64,000 nt of DNA, taken from positions 186,001 through 250,000 of the forward strand of contig NZ_LIRF01000005.1 in the NCBI RefSeq assembly GCF_001297705.1. The letters run 5' to 3'. Each line of letters starts with the position of its first letter. Within the stretch, counting starts at the first letter, position 1. The notes under the pieces were generated by a model. The model worked only from the letters and a program-made list of their open reading frames with translations. It ran no database searches and was not told the DNA's origin. This DNA is from Chryseobacterium sp. ERMR1:04. GTDB lineage: Bacteria > Bacteroidota > Bacteroidia > Flavobacteriales > Weeksellaceae. The position numbers were made by a program, and so were the translations under genes. Of this stretch, positions 24,976 through 33,197 are shown one piece after another.

Positions 24976-25704
24976 ATGAAAACAGTATATCATAAAGCAG
25001 ATTCAAGAGGCCATGCAGATCATGGGTGGTTGAACAGTTATCATACATTCAGTTTTGCGAATTATCAAAACAACGAAAGAAGCAATTTCGGAGTCTTGAG
25101 AGTATTGAATGACGACACTGTTTCTCAGGGAATGGGCTTCGGAACGCATCCTCATAAAAACATGGAAATTATTTCAATTCCGTTAGAAGGAGATTTGGAG
25201 CATAAAGATTCCATGGGAACAACTGCGGTTATTAAAAAAGGAGAAATTCAGGTGATGAGCGCGGGAACGGGCGTAATGCACAGTGAATACAATAAAAATA
25301 AAGATGAAGCGGTGAAATTTTTACAGATCTGGGTTTTTCCGAGGGAAGTAGATGTGGAGCCTAGATACGATCAGAAAAGCATTAAAGAAGGGGCAAAGAT
25401 TAACGGTTTCCAGCAGATTTTATCACCAAATAAAAACGACGATGGGGTTTGGATTCATCAGGATGCTTGGTTCAACTTGGCCAACTTTACCAAAGGAAAT
25501 GGTAAAAATTATATGCTCAACAAAAAAGGAAATGGCGTTTATGCGTTTGTATTAAAAGGAAGCGCAAAAGTAGGCGACAGAATTTTAAACGAAAGAGATG
25601 GACTAGGAATCTGGGATACTCAAAGTTTCAACATCGAAGCAATAGATGATTCAGAAATCCTTTTAATGGAGGTTCCAATGGATCTACCTTCGTATTTAAA
25701 ATAA
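24976..25704 (+). CDS. Pirin-family protein (YhhW-like, quercetin dioxygenase-type bicupin)
   Basis: A 242-residue bicupin. The N-terminal cupin has the metal-binding set: THPHKNMEI (two His) and GTGVMHSEYN (His and Glu). The start motif HKADSRGHADHGWLNSYHTF is diagnostic of the family. Relatives in E. coli show quercetinase activity in vitro; the real substrate is unknown. It is separated by a ~210-base spacer from the FMN reductase gene and may form part of a redox-stress neighbourhood with azoR/HxlR. Confidence 0.93.
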   Translation: MKTVYHKADSRGHADHGWLNSYHTFSFANYQNNERSNFGVLRVLNDDTVSQGMGFGTHPHKNMEIISIPLEGDLEHKDSMGTTAVIKKGEIQVMSAGTGVMHSEYNKNKDEAVKFLQIWVFPREVDVEPRYDQKSIKEGAKINGFQQILSPNKNDDGVWIHQDAWFNLANFTKGNGKNYMLNKKGNGVYAFVLKGSAKVGDRILNERDGLGIWDTQSFNIEAIDDSEILLMEVPMDLPSYLK

Positions 25705-25917
25705 ATAATAAAAATATTTTACACCATAAAAAATTCCCTTCCTCATGAAAGAGGATGAAAATTAAGAAAGAATTTTTGGCGACGTGATGTAAAATATTAG
25801 GACTTTATTCAGTAAAGCGCTTCCATAAGTTTAAAAGCGTACACGAGTATTAAAAAAAACTTTGCGACCTTTGCGCTTCAAAAAAAATAACAATTACTTT
25901 AAAAAAGATAATATACA

Positions 25918-26469
25918 ATGAAAATTTTAGCAATAGCAGGAACGAATTCCGAGACTTCAATGAACAAGCAATTAGTAGCCTATGCATCTACATTATTTGA
26001 AAATGCAGACGTAGAAGTGGTAGATCTAAATCCTTTCGAAATGCCAATCTATAAGCATGAAAGAGAATTAGCAGGCGGAGTTCCTCAGGAAGCAAAAGAT
26101 TTTGCTACAAAAATTGATGGGGCAGATTTACTATTGGTTTCTTTACCTGAACATAACGGAACGTATTCAACAGCTTTTAAAAATGTGTTCGACTGGGTTT
26201 CAAGAATCAAAAACAGAACGGTTTGGAATGAAACACCCATGTTATTGATGGCTACAGCACCGGGAGCCAGAGGAGGAGCAGGAGTTTTAGAGGCTGCAAC
26301 GAAACGTTTCCCTTTCCATGGAGGAAATATTATCGAAAGTTTCTCGCTTCCGTTCTTTAATGATAACTTTGATAAAGCTGCTCAGAAAATTTCTAATGAA
26401 GAAAAAGACAGTGAGTTAAAAGAAAAAGTAAGAAAGATTTCGGCTATTGAAATAATCCTTGAAAAATAG
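25918..26469 (+). CDS. NADPH-dependent FMN reductase family protein
   Basis: A 183-residue flavodoxin-fold reductase. It starts MKILAIAGTNSETSMNKQL (phosphate-binding loop of the FMN site) and contains LPEHNGTYSTAFKNVFDWVSR at about residues 80-100, the family's PEYN/H-G motif, and APGARGGAGVLEAA. It is expected to supply reduced flavin or reduce quinones. It is followed closely by a tiny independent transcription unit. Confidence 0.9.
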   Translation: MKILAIAGTNSETSMNKQLVAYASTLFENADVEVVDLNPFEMPIYKHERELAGGVPQEAKDFATKIDGADLLLVSLPEHNGTYSTAFKNVFDWVSRIKNRTVWNETPMLLMATAPGARGGAGVLEAATKRFPFHGGNIIESFSLPFFNDNFDKAAQKISNEEKDSELKEKVRKISAIEIILEK

Positions 26470-26471
26470 AA

Positions 26472-26502
26472 TTGTAAGATTAATTTAAAATTACTATTTT
26501 TG
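26472..26502 (+). promoter_or_regulatory. Promoter of a very short transcription unit
   Basis: TTG (26472-26474), 20 bases, TATTTTTG (26495-26502): a full consensus match. The -7 box ends only 14 bases before the ATG of a 24-codon ORF. Confidence 0.65.
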
Positions 26503-26516
26503 CAAAAAGAAAAAAG

Positions 26517-26591
26517 ATGAAAATTCAGTTCACTTTCAAAGAATGTTTCTCCATAAAAGGAAAAACTGTGGGCACTGAAATTTTGAGATAA
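26517..26591 (+). CDS. 24-residue small ORF in its own transcription unit
   Basis: It encodes MKIQFTFKECFSIKGKTVGT plus EILR. It is bracketed by a consensus promoter and a strong terminator that begins 7 bases after its stop, so the whole transcript would be about 120 bases. The peptide is basic with one Cys and no membrane segment. It could be a real small protein, a leader peptide for attenuation of the downstream gene, or simply the 5' part of a small RNA. Confidence 0.4.
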   Translation: MKIQFTFKECFSIKGKTVGTEILR

Positions 26592-26598
26592 AATAACG

Positions 26599-26632
26599 GC
26601 CGATAATCTACCAAGATTGTCGGCTTTTTTAT
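26599..26632 (+). terminator. Strong intrinsic terminator after the 24-codon ORF
   Basis: An 11-bp stem (GCCGATAATCT with AGATTGTCGGC, one U-G pair), ACCA tetraloop and a T6 tract. It ends 9 bases before the YcxB-like start codon. Confidence 0.85.
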
Positions 26633-26640
26633 TTTTTAAT

Positions 26641-27192
26641 ATGAATGAAAAATTTACATATAGTTTGAATGAAGATGATTATCTAAATTATCAACTATTT
26701 GCTGCTTCAAAATCTAAAAATATCAGAAAGAAAAGACTTAGAAATAGATTTTTGCCAGCTATTTTTTTTGTTGTGTTAGGATTGGTGCCAAGATTTGATT
26801 TTACAGAGATTTTCACACAGATTTATATTTTAATTGGAATTTTGTGGATTTTTCTTTATCCTATTTGGGATAAGAAATTGTATTATAATCACTATAAAAA
26901 GTATATTAAAGAAAATTATAAAAATAATTTTGATAAAACATTAGAACTAGCGATTACAGAAAATGAAATTTATGCTAAGGATAATAGTACAGAATCTAAA
27001 ACTAATTTACAAGAATTAGAAGAAATCAACGAGGTCCCGCAAGCAATATATTTTAAATTTAAATCATCTCATTCTCTAATTTTACCCAAGAATAAAATAA
27101 ATGTAAGTATAGATTCAAAGCAGTTTTTTAAAGAACTATCAAAAAAGTATTCTATTAATTATAATGAATTCTCTGATTGGGAATGGAAATAA
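26641..27192 (+). CDS. YcxB-like membrane protein
   Basis: A 183-residue protein: a cytoplasmic N-terminal ~35 residues, two closely spaced membrane segments (about 41-60 and 64-82), then a soluble domain with LEEINEVPQAIYFKFKSS and SLILPKNKI typical of the YcxB-like C-terminus. I chose the ATG of MNEKFTYSLNEDDYLNYQ because the earlier in-frame TTG lies inside the terminator stem. Function unknown. Expression may depend on read-through of the preceding terminator. Confidence 0.75.
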   Translation: MNEKFTYSLNEDDYLNYQLFAASKSKNIRKKRLRNRFLPAIFFVVLGLVPRFDFTEIFTQIYILIGILWIFLYPIWDKKLYYNHYKKYIKENYKNNFDKTLELAITENEIYAKDNSTESKTNLQELEEINEVPQAIYFKFKSSHSLILPKNKINVSIDSKQFFKELSKKYSINYNEFSDWEWK

Positions 27193-27276
27193 ATTCAAAT
27201 AAAAAGTAATATAAAAAGGTAAAAGATATCAGATTTATAAATAATCTGTAATCGAGTATCTAAAAATCCAAATAAA

Positions 27277-28269
27277 ATGAGCAACACTTACAAATCTGCA
27301 GGAGTAGACAAAGAAGAAGGATACAAAACCGTTGACAAGATCAAAAAAGCGGTTGGTGAAACCCACAATTCCAATGTATTGAATCATTTGGGAAGTTTTG
27401 GTGCTTTCTACGAGATAGGAGGATACAAAAATCCTGTTTTGGTTTCAGGAACTGATGGAGTAGGAACGAAGCTGAAAGTAGCTTTAGATTCTAAGAAATA
27501 CGATTCTATCGGGGTAGATTGTTTTGCAATGTGTGCGAATGACATTCTTTGTCACGGGGCAAAACCATTGTTCTTTTTAGATTATTTGGCTTGCGGAAAA
27601 TTAGATTCTGAAATCGCTGCTGAGATCGTTTTAGGAATGGTAGCCGCTTGTAAAGACAACAACTGTGCATTGATTGGTGGTGAAACTGCTGAAATGCCGG
27701 GAATGTACAAGCCGGGAGATTATGATGTTGCAGGATTCTGTGTAGGAATTGTTGAAAAAGATCAGATTATCGACGGTTCTAAAATCAAACCGGGTGACAA
27801 AATCATCGCTCTTCCAAGTTCAGGATTCCACTCAAACGGATTCTCTTTAGTAAGAAAAGTATTCCCAAATTTTGAAGAAGAATTTGAAGGAAAACCATTA
27901 TACGAAACCCTTTTAGTTCCAACTAGATTATATTACAAAGACATCCACAAAGTAATTGAGGAAGTACAGGTTGCCGGTATTGCTCACATCACAGGTGGTG
28001 GATTGTACGAAAACATTCCGAGAATTATCGGTGATGGATTATGTGCTACTATTGATGCTTCTAAAATCCAGATTCCAAGTATTATGTTGGAATTAGAAAA
28101 AAGAGGGGGTGTAGCGCGTGAAGAGATGTTCGGAACATTCAACATGGGTGTTGGAATGATCGTAGTGGTTGATCCGGAACATGCAGAAAAAGTATTACAC
28201 CTTCTGGACGATGCTTACGAAATCGGAGAAATCACAGAAGGAAGCGAAAAAATAGATTTAAAATTTTAG
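27277..28269 (+). CDS. purM: Phosphoribosylformylglycinamidine cyclo-ligase
   Basis: Closes the imidazole ring of AIR from FGAM with ATP in purine synthesis. The 330-residue length is standard for PurM. Motifs: SGTDGVGTKLKVA (ATP/substrate loop, about residues 58-70), CANDILCHGAKPLFFLDY, GGETAEMPGMY, and FHSNGFSLVRK and HITGGGLYENIPR. It is the first of five purine genes reading the same way. Confidence 0.97.
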   Translation: MSNTYKSAGVDKEEGYKTVDKIKKAVGETHNSNVLNHLGSFGAFYEIGGYKNPVLVSGTDGVGTKLKVALDSKKYDSIGVDCFAMCANDILCHGAKPLFFLDYLACGKLDSEIAAEIVLGMVAACKDNNCALIGGETAEMPGMYKPGDYDVAGFCVGIVEKDQIIDGSKIKPGDKIIALPSSGFHSNGFSLVRKVFPNFEEEFEGKPLYETLLVPTRLYYKDIHKVIEEVQVAGIAHITGGGLYENIPRIIGDGLCATIDASKIQIPSIMLELEKRGGVAREEMFGTFNMGVGMIVVVDPEHAEKVLHLLDDAYEIGEITEGSEKIDLKF

Positions 28270-28270
28270 G

Positions 28271-28362
28271 AGCTTAATCCCGCTTTACGCTATATCTTTT
28301 TTATTACGGCCTCCGCTTCGCTCCGGCCGCAACAAAAAAGGATGCCGCTGCAATCGGGGCTA
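28271..28362. repeat. Imperfect palindromic intergenic repeat after purM
   Basis: About 90 bases that fold back on themselves: ATATCTTTTTTATTACGGCC pairs imperfectly with GGCCGCAACAAAAAAGGATG, with a CTCCGCTTCGCTCC apex. It resembles REP/BIME-type units often seen between flavobacterial genes. Confidence 0.55.
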
Positions 28363-28376
28363 GTAAATAATATACA

Positions 28377-28410
28377 AAGCCTTGTCAAGGTTCGAAACCT
28401 TGACAAGGCT
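28377..28410. repeat. Perfect 15-bp hairpin upstream of purN
   Basis: AGCCTTGTCAAGGTT and AACCTTGACAAGGCT flank a CGAA-type loop, directly before the purN leader. There is no T-tract, so it is more likely a dispersed repeat than a terminator, though it could affect purN expression. Confidence 0.65.
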
Positions 28411-28422
28411 CACAAAATAAAC

Positions 28423-28986
28423 ATGAAAAACATAGTTATACTTGTTTCAGGTTCAGGATCCAATCTTCAGAGAATTATTGATGCCATTGACAATGGAGAA
28501 ATCCAGAATGCAAAAGTATCTTTGGTTGTTGCCGACAGAGAATGTTACGGATTGGAAAGAGCCCAAAATCACAATATAGAAAACGTTCTGATTCCGAGAG
28601 GAAAAAACTTCAGCAGCGAATTGAATAAAATCATCCCTGAAAATACAGATTTAATCGTATTGGCAGGATTTTTATCCATTTTAAAACCTGAGTTTTGTGA
28701 AAACTGGAGCGGAAAAATAATCAATATCCATCCTGCTTTGCTTCCGAAATTCGGAGGAAAAGGAATGTGGGGGCATCATGTTCACCATGCGGTTATTGAA
28801 GCGAAAGAAAAAGAAAGTGGAGCAACCGTACATTTTGTAACTCCGGGAATTGATGAAGGAGAAGCCATTCTTCAAAAATCATTCGGAGTAACAGAAGACG
28901 ATACTCCCGAAACGGTGGCTGAAAAAGTTCATTTAGTTGAATATGAAATTTTCCCAATAGCGATTAATAAGGTATTAGGAAACTAA
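28423..28986 (+). CDS. purN: Phosphoribosylglycinamide formyltransferase
   Basis: Transfers a formyl group from 10-formyl-THF to GAR. The 187-residue product starts MKNIVILVSGSGSNLQRIID with the phosphate-binding GSGSNLQ loop. Catalytic Asn/His are in INIHPALLPKFGGKGMWG and the Asp in PGIDEGEAI. The start was chosen at this ATG because the longer in-frame version would be translated through the palindromic repeat and lacks family resemblance. Confidence 0.96.
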   Translation: MKNIVILVSGSGSNLQRIIDAIDNGEIQNAKVSLVVADRECYGLERAQNHNIENVLIPRGKNFSSELNKIIPENTDLIVLAGFLSILKPEFCENWSGKIINIHPALLPKFGGKGMWGHHVHHAVIEAKEKESGATVHFVTPGIDEGEAILQKSFGVTEDDTPETVAEKVHLVEYEIFPIAINKVLGN

Positions 28987-29009
28987 AAACTAGTCAACCA
29001 TAAATTAAC

Positions 29010-29840
29010 ATGAGAAAAAGGATATTTTTATCATTAATATTATCATTTACATTAATTTCTTGTACTTCAAACGATGAAGATATTCAAAACGTAGTGGAGA
29101 ATAAGGATATAATGCCAACAAAAATATTTAAACCTATTATGGGTCCTGATGAGAATGATCCTTTTAAGAGTAATAGTGATTTATATTATTTTTATGATGA
29201 ATTGTTAACTTATAACAATGGTGGTAATCTTATAAAAGTTGAAAGATCGTATAAACCTGATTTATTTCCTGTTTATTTGGATTTAAATCGTAATGGAAAT
29301 ACTGTTACAGTCGAGTATAAATCTAACGATTCTGATGGCTTTAAGCTTAAAAATACTGTGATATACACTCTAAATAATATTGGAAAAGCTGTAGAAAAAT
29401 ATATTCCTGTTGTAGGTCCGAATTCTTTTGCTGTTAGAAAGTATTATTATGAATATAGTGCAGATGGGAGATTATATAAAATTAAGTTAAAGTATCCTAA
29501 CTATACTTCTAATAGTCATCTTGATGAGTTAGAAAGAATTGATGTATTTATTTATTCTGGGAATAATTTGAAAAAAATTATAAGTCAGTCGGTAAAAGAG
29601 TATGACACTAACTCTAATAGTAGAACAGAAATTGATTTTTTGGACTATGATAATGCGCGAAATCCATTTAAAAGATTAGGATTATTAGAATCTTATTTTT
29701 ATCGTAGTCTCTCGGAAAATAATTATCGCCAAATTAACTATACGTCATTTGATGCTAACAATAATGTAATAGGTTTTAGTGAACAAAAATGGGACTTTTT
29801 TTATGATCAAAACAACAATTTAATATTGAGTTATGATTAA
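29010..29840 (+). CDS. Lipoprotein of unknown function between purine genes
   Basis: A 276-residue lipoprotein (MRKRIFLSLILSFTLISC, then TSNDED). The mature part has a repeating pattern of short beta segments (YYEYSADGRLYKIKL, YDQNNNLILSYD) similar to YD-repeat-like lipoproteins of this phylum, such as DUF4595-like proteins. It has no obvious link to purine synthesis and its low-complexity AT-rich codon use differs from its purine neighbours, so it is likely an insertion. Confidence 0.75.
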   Translation: MRKRIFLSLILSFTLISCTSNDEDIQNVVENKDIMPTKIFKPIMGPDENDPFKSNSDLYYFYDELLTYNNGGNLIKVERSYKPDLFPVYLDLNRNGNTVTVEYKSNDSDGFKLKNTVIYTLNNIGKAVEKYIPVVGPNSFAVRKYYYEYSADGRLYKIKLKYPNYTSNSHLDELERIDVFIYSGNNLKKIISQSVKEYDTNSNSRTEIDFLDYDNARNPFKRLGLLESYFYRSLSENNYRQINYTSFDANNNVIGFSEQKWDFFYDQNNNLILSYD

Positions 29841-29867
29841 ATAATATAGCAAAGAATTAGTATTAGA

Positions 29868-29902
29868 GCTGTCATGCTGAGCGTAGTCGAAGCATCTCTT
29901 TA
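29868..29902. repeat. Single end of the TGTCAT-type intergenic repeat
   Basis: CTGTCATGCTGAGCGTAGTC followed by GAAGCATCTCTT is the widespread flavobacterial intergenic phrase; only one end is present here. Confidence 0.45.
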
Positions 29903-30040
29903 ATCCAATTAAAAAATACATTTAGATTTAAAATATTTCGAAAAAAAGCAAAAAATCTAAGTAAAATAAAGTAAAATCGGAGGTGAAAGACCCGGTTTAC
30001 AGTTTGAAATAGCTGTAAAAAGTAAAAAATTGAAAGTAAA

Positions 30041-31558
30041 ATGAGTAAAAAGAGAGTTTTAATCAGTGTTTCTGACAAAGGCGGATTGATAGAATTTGCA
30101 CAGTTTTTGGAAGCCCAGAATTACGAATTGATTTCTACAGGAGGGACATTCAAACATTTGAAAGATGCTGGTTTAAATCCAATTCAGATTGATGAGGTTA
30201 CTAATTTCCCTGAAATGTTGGATGGTAGAGTAAAAACTTTACACCCGAAAGTTCACGGAGGTTTGTTGGCTGTTCGTTCAAATGAAGAACACATGAAGAC
30301 GGTTCAGGAACATGGAATTGATTTGATCGACATGGTGATCGTAAACCTTTATCCTTTCTTTGAAAATGTTAACAAAGACATTTCATTACACGAAAAGGTA
30401 GAGTTTATTGATATCGGAGGTCCGTCAATGCTTCGTTCAGCAGCTAAGAATTTTGATTCTGTAACAGTAATTACTGATGTTGAAGATTATGCAGCAGTAA
30501 AAATTGAGATGGAACAAAATGGTGACACGTACATCGAAACGCGTAAAAGATTAGCGGGTAAAGTATTCAATCTTACTTCAGCTTATGATGCAGCTATTTC
30601 AAGAATGCTTTTAGAAGAGGATTATCCTACGTATCTAAGTGCGTCTTACAAGAAAGTTGCAGACCTGAGATATGGTGAAAACCCACATCAGACGGCTGCT
30701 TACTACGTTTCTACTTTCGAGAATGGAGCAATGAAAGATTTCGAACAATTGGGAGGTAAAGAATTATCTTTCAATAACCTTCGTGATATGGATCTTTGTT
30801 GGAAAGTGGTTACTGAGTTCAAAGACGAAATGGCTTGTTGTGCAGTGAAGCATTCTACCCCTTGTGGAGTGGCAATCGGAACTTCAGCATTGGAAACATA
30901 CCAAAAAACATTTGAGTGTGATCCTATTTCTATCTTTGGCGGAATTGTTGCTACCAACTACAAAGTTGACGCAGCAACAGCAGAAGAATTAAACAAAACT
31001 TTCTTAGAAATCGTAATGGCTCCTGATTTTGATGAGGAGGCACTAGAAGTGTTAAGAAAGAAGAAAAATTTAAGAATTATAAAAATCGTTAACCCTGTTT
31101 CTGATAAACAAACTTGGGTGAAGGTTGATGGCGGAATATTGGTTCAGGATAACGACAGTATCTTCTCTGATGATATTAAAGTGGTTACTGAAACTCAGCC
31201 AACAGAAGAGCAGAAGAAAGCTTTGCTTTTCTCTCAGAGAGTTGTGAAATACGTTAAATCAAACGCAATTGTTGTTTCTAACGGAATTCAGGCTTTCGGA
31301 ATCGGTGGCGGACAGGTAAACAGAATCTGGGCTACTCAACAGGCTATTGAAAGAGCGAAAGAAAAATTCACAGGAGATCTAGTATTGGCTTCTGATGCGT
31401 TTTTTCCTTTCCGTGATGTGGTAGATTTCTGCCATCAGGAAGGTATAACGGCTATTATTCAGCCAGGAGGAAGTGTAAAAGACCAAGACAGCATCGAGGC
31501 AGCAAATGAGCATGGCATTCCGATGATGTTTACGGGTGTTAGACATTTTTTCCATTAA
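30041..31558 (+). CDS. purH: Bifunctional AICAR transformylase / IMP cyclohydrolase
   Basis: Catalyses the last two steps to IMP. The N-terminal MGS-like domain ([36 protein letters not shown]) is the cyclohydrolase. The C-terminal part ([25 protein letters not shown] with the catalytic Lys-His, [13 protein letters not shown] and FTGVRHFFH at the end) is the formyltransferase. The 505-residue length is normal. It is transcribed with the other purine genes, after a 200-base spacer. Confidence 0.97.
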   Translation: MSKKRVLISVSDKGGLIEFAQFLEAQNYELISTGGTFKHLKDAGLNPIQIDEVTNFPEMLDGRVKTLHPKVHGGLLAVRSNEEHMKTVQEHGIDLIDMVIVNLYPFFENVNKDISLHEKVEFIDIGGPSMLRSAAKNFDSVTVITDVEDYAAVKIEMEQNGDTYIETRKRLAGKVFNLTSAYDAAISRMLLEEDYPTYLSASYKKVADLRYGENPHQTAAYYVSTFENGAMKDFEQLGGKELSFNNLRDMDLCWKVVTEFKDEMACCAVKHSTPCGVAIGTSALETYQKTFECDPISIFGGIVATNYKVDAATAEELNKTFLEIVMAPDFDEEALEVLRKKKNLRIIKIVNPVSDKQTWVKVDGGILVQDNDSIFSDDIKVVTETQPTEEQKKALLFSQRVVKYVKSNAIVVSNGIQAFGIGGGQVNRIWATQQAIERAKEKFTGDLVLASDAFFPFRDVVDFCHQEGITAIIQPGGSVKDQDSIEAANEHGIPMMFTGVRHFFH

Positions 31559-31587
31559 TTAAAATAGAATTAAATTATAATTTTCAA

Positions 31588-31619
31588 TTGTTTTTATAAC
31601 ATTCAAAATTATATATTTG
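31588..31619 (+). promoter_or_regulatory. Promoter of purD
   Basis: TTG (31588-31590), 21 bases, TATATTTG (31612-31619), giving a leader of about 25 bases. It shows that purD has its own promoter even though purH lies just upstream. Confidence 0.65.
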
Positions 31620-31650
31620 TAATATTATAGACTAGTTAATTAAATAAAGT

Positions 31651-32889
31651 ATGAGAATATTAATCATAGGTGAAGGTGGAAGAGAGTCTGCTTTAGCAGC
31701 TAAACTTCAGAATGACTCTAGAGTTACTAAAATGTTTTTTGCAAACGGAAATGCTACTACCGATGTAATAGGGGAAAATGTTCATTTATCAGAGATTAAT
31801 GAACTTAGAGATTTTGCTATTAAAGAAAGAGTAGATCTTACGATCGTAGGTCCTGAAGCTCCGCTTGTAGCTGGGTTAAAGGATGAGTTTAAGAAGCATG
31901 ATCTTAAGGTTTTTGGTCCGAATCAAAAAGTAGCAAGTCTTGAAGGAAGTAAGGCTTTCTCTAAAAAATTCATGCAGACCTATGATATCAAGACAGCAAA
32001 AGCTGTGGTATTTGATTCATATAACGACGCTAAAGAATATGTACAAACTCAGGAATATCCTTTAGTAATCAAAGCAAGTGGTTTAGCAGGTGGAAAAGGT
32101 GTTGTTATTTGCGACACGTTGGAAGAAGCGGAAGCTACGATCCACGATTTCATGATCAGAAGGATTTATGGAGACGCTGGGATCCGTTTGGTTATTGAAG
32201 AATTCTTACAAGGTTTTGAGGCTTCAATCATTGCATTCTCAAACGGTGAAAAACTATTCCCTTGTATTGCTGCAAAAGATTATAAGAAAGCTGGAAACGG
32301 TGATACAGGTCCCAACACAGGAGGGATGGGTTCAGTGGCACCAAGCCCAGAATTTACAGCAGAACATGCTGCAGATTTTGAACAAAATATTTTAGAACCT
32401 ACTGTAAAAGGGCTGAAGGCTGAAGGTTTCAGTTTCAAAGGAATCATCTTCTTCGGATTGATGGTAACGAAGAACGGAACCTATCTTCTTGAGTACAACA
32501 TGAGATTCGGAGATCCTGAAACTCAGGTATTGATGGCTTTAATGGAAAATAATCTGTTAGACGTTATCAACGACTGTATGGAAGGAAAAGATATCGAACT
32601 TAAATTTAAAGACGAAAAAGCAATTTGTCTGGTAATGTGTTCAGGAGGTTATCCTAGAAACATCGAGACAGGTTTCGAAATCGTAGGTGAAGATAAAGTA
32701 AAATATAGCCAGTTACTATATGCAGGTGCTATCACGAAAGGAGACAAAGTTGTTTCGAATGGTGGTAGAGTGCTAAACATTGTGGCTACAGGAGCTACTT
32801 ACGATGATGCCCGCAAGAAAGTATACGAAGATGCAGGACATGTACACTTCGATTACAGTTTCTACAGAGAAGACATCGGGAAGTTTTAA
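31651..32889 (+). CDS. purD: Phosphoribosylamine--glycine ligase
   Basis: An ATP-grasp ligase joining glycine to phosphoribosylamine (GAR synthesis). The 412-residue product shows IIGEGGRESALAAKL at the start, the ATP-grasp loop LVIKASGLAGGKGVVI at about residues 137-152, TGPNTGGMGSVAPSP, and the metal-binding EYNMRFGDPETQ. It is flanked by its own promoter and a terminator. Confidence 0.97.
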   Translation: MRILIIGEGGRESALAAKLQNDSRVTKMFFANGNATTDVIGENVHLSEINELRDFAIKERVDLTIVGPEAPLVAGLKDEFKKHDLKVFGPNQKVASLEGSKAFSKKFMQTYDIKTAKAVVFDSYNDAKEYVQTQEYPLVIKASGLAGGKGVVICDTLEEAEATIHDFMIRRIYGDAGIRLVIEEFLQGFEASIIAFSNGEKLFPCIAAKDYKKAGNGDTGPNTGGMGSVAPSPEFTAEHAADFEQNILEPTVKGLKAEGFSFKGIIFFGLMVTKNGTYLLEYNMRFGDPETQVLMALMENNLLDVINDCMEGKDIELKFKDEKAICLVMCSGGYPRNIETGFEIVGEDKVKYSQLLYAGAITKGDKVVSNGGRVLNIVATGATYDDARKKVYEDAGHVHFDYSFYREDIGKF

Positions 32890-32898
32890 TAAAAATCA

Positions 32899-32934
32899 AA
32901 AAAAAGATTTGGAACATTTCCAAGTCTTTTTTTG
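32899..32934 (+). terminator. Terminator of purD
   Basis: GATTTGGAA pairs with TTCCAAGTC (loop CAT), flanked by A and T runs ending in TTTTTTTG, 10 bases after the purD stop. Confidence 0.8.
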
Positions 32935-33052
32935 TAAAACGTTTTATTAATAGGATCGGGCTTTAGCCCGATTATAAAAAGTGAAATCGAAATTGGCTTT
33001 AGCCAAAACTTAAAAAATTGAGTAAAAAATTGATTTAAAATTAAACACAATA

Positions 33053-33123
33053 TTTGTTATTCCGTAGGGATCTCTACGACAATGATGAAATTTAGAAAGT
33101 TTAGATTCCTACGGAATGACAAA
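33053..33123. repeat. Palindromic element with TTTGT-ATTCCGTAGG ends
   Basis: A 71-base unit with ends TTTGTTATTCCGTAGG and CCTACGGAATGACAAA, inverted repeats with one mismatch. It is a second copy of the family seen at 24677-24778. Confidence 0.7.
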
Positions 33124-33197
33124 CACTCTTAAAAACGTTTTTTTAATAATCAAACAATAACTCATCAATTATCAATAATCATTTATCAATTATAAAA

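Larger units (their letters stand above)
32890..33197. other. Intergenic region purD-guaA with terminator and two repeat types
   Basis: Contains the purD terminator, two small hairpins (CGGGCTTTAGCCCG near 32958 and TTGGCTTTAGCCAA near 32993) and a TTTGT-ended palindromic element. No gene or riboswitch-like fold is recognised. Confidence 0.5.

Noticed and set aside
28342..28422. Longer purN start 27 codons upstream
   Set aside because: The extra residues come from a palindromic repeat and the family begins at MKNIVILVSGSGSN.
33124..33197. Possible purine riboswitch before guaA
   Set aside because: The region is simple AT-rich sequence after a dispersed palindrome; no paired P1-P3 arrangement or conserved purine-aptamer core could be made out.
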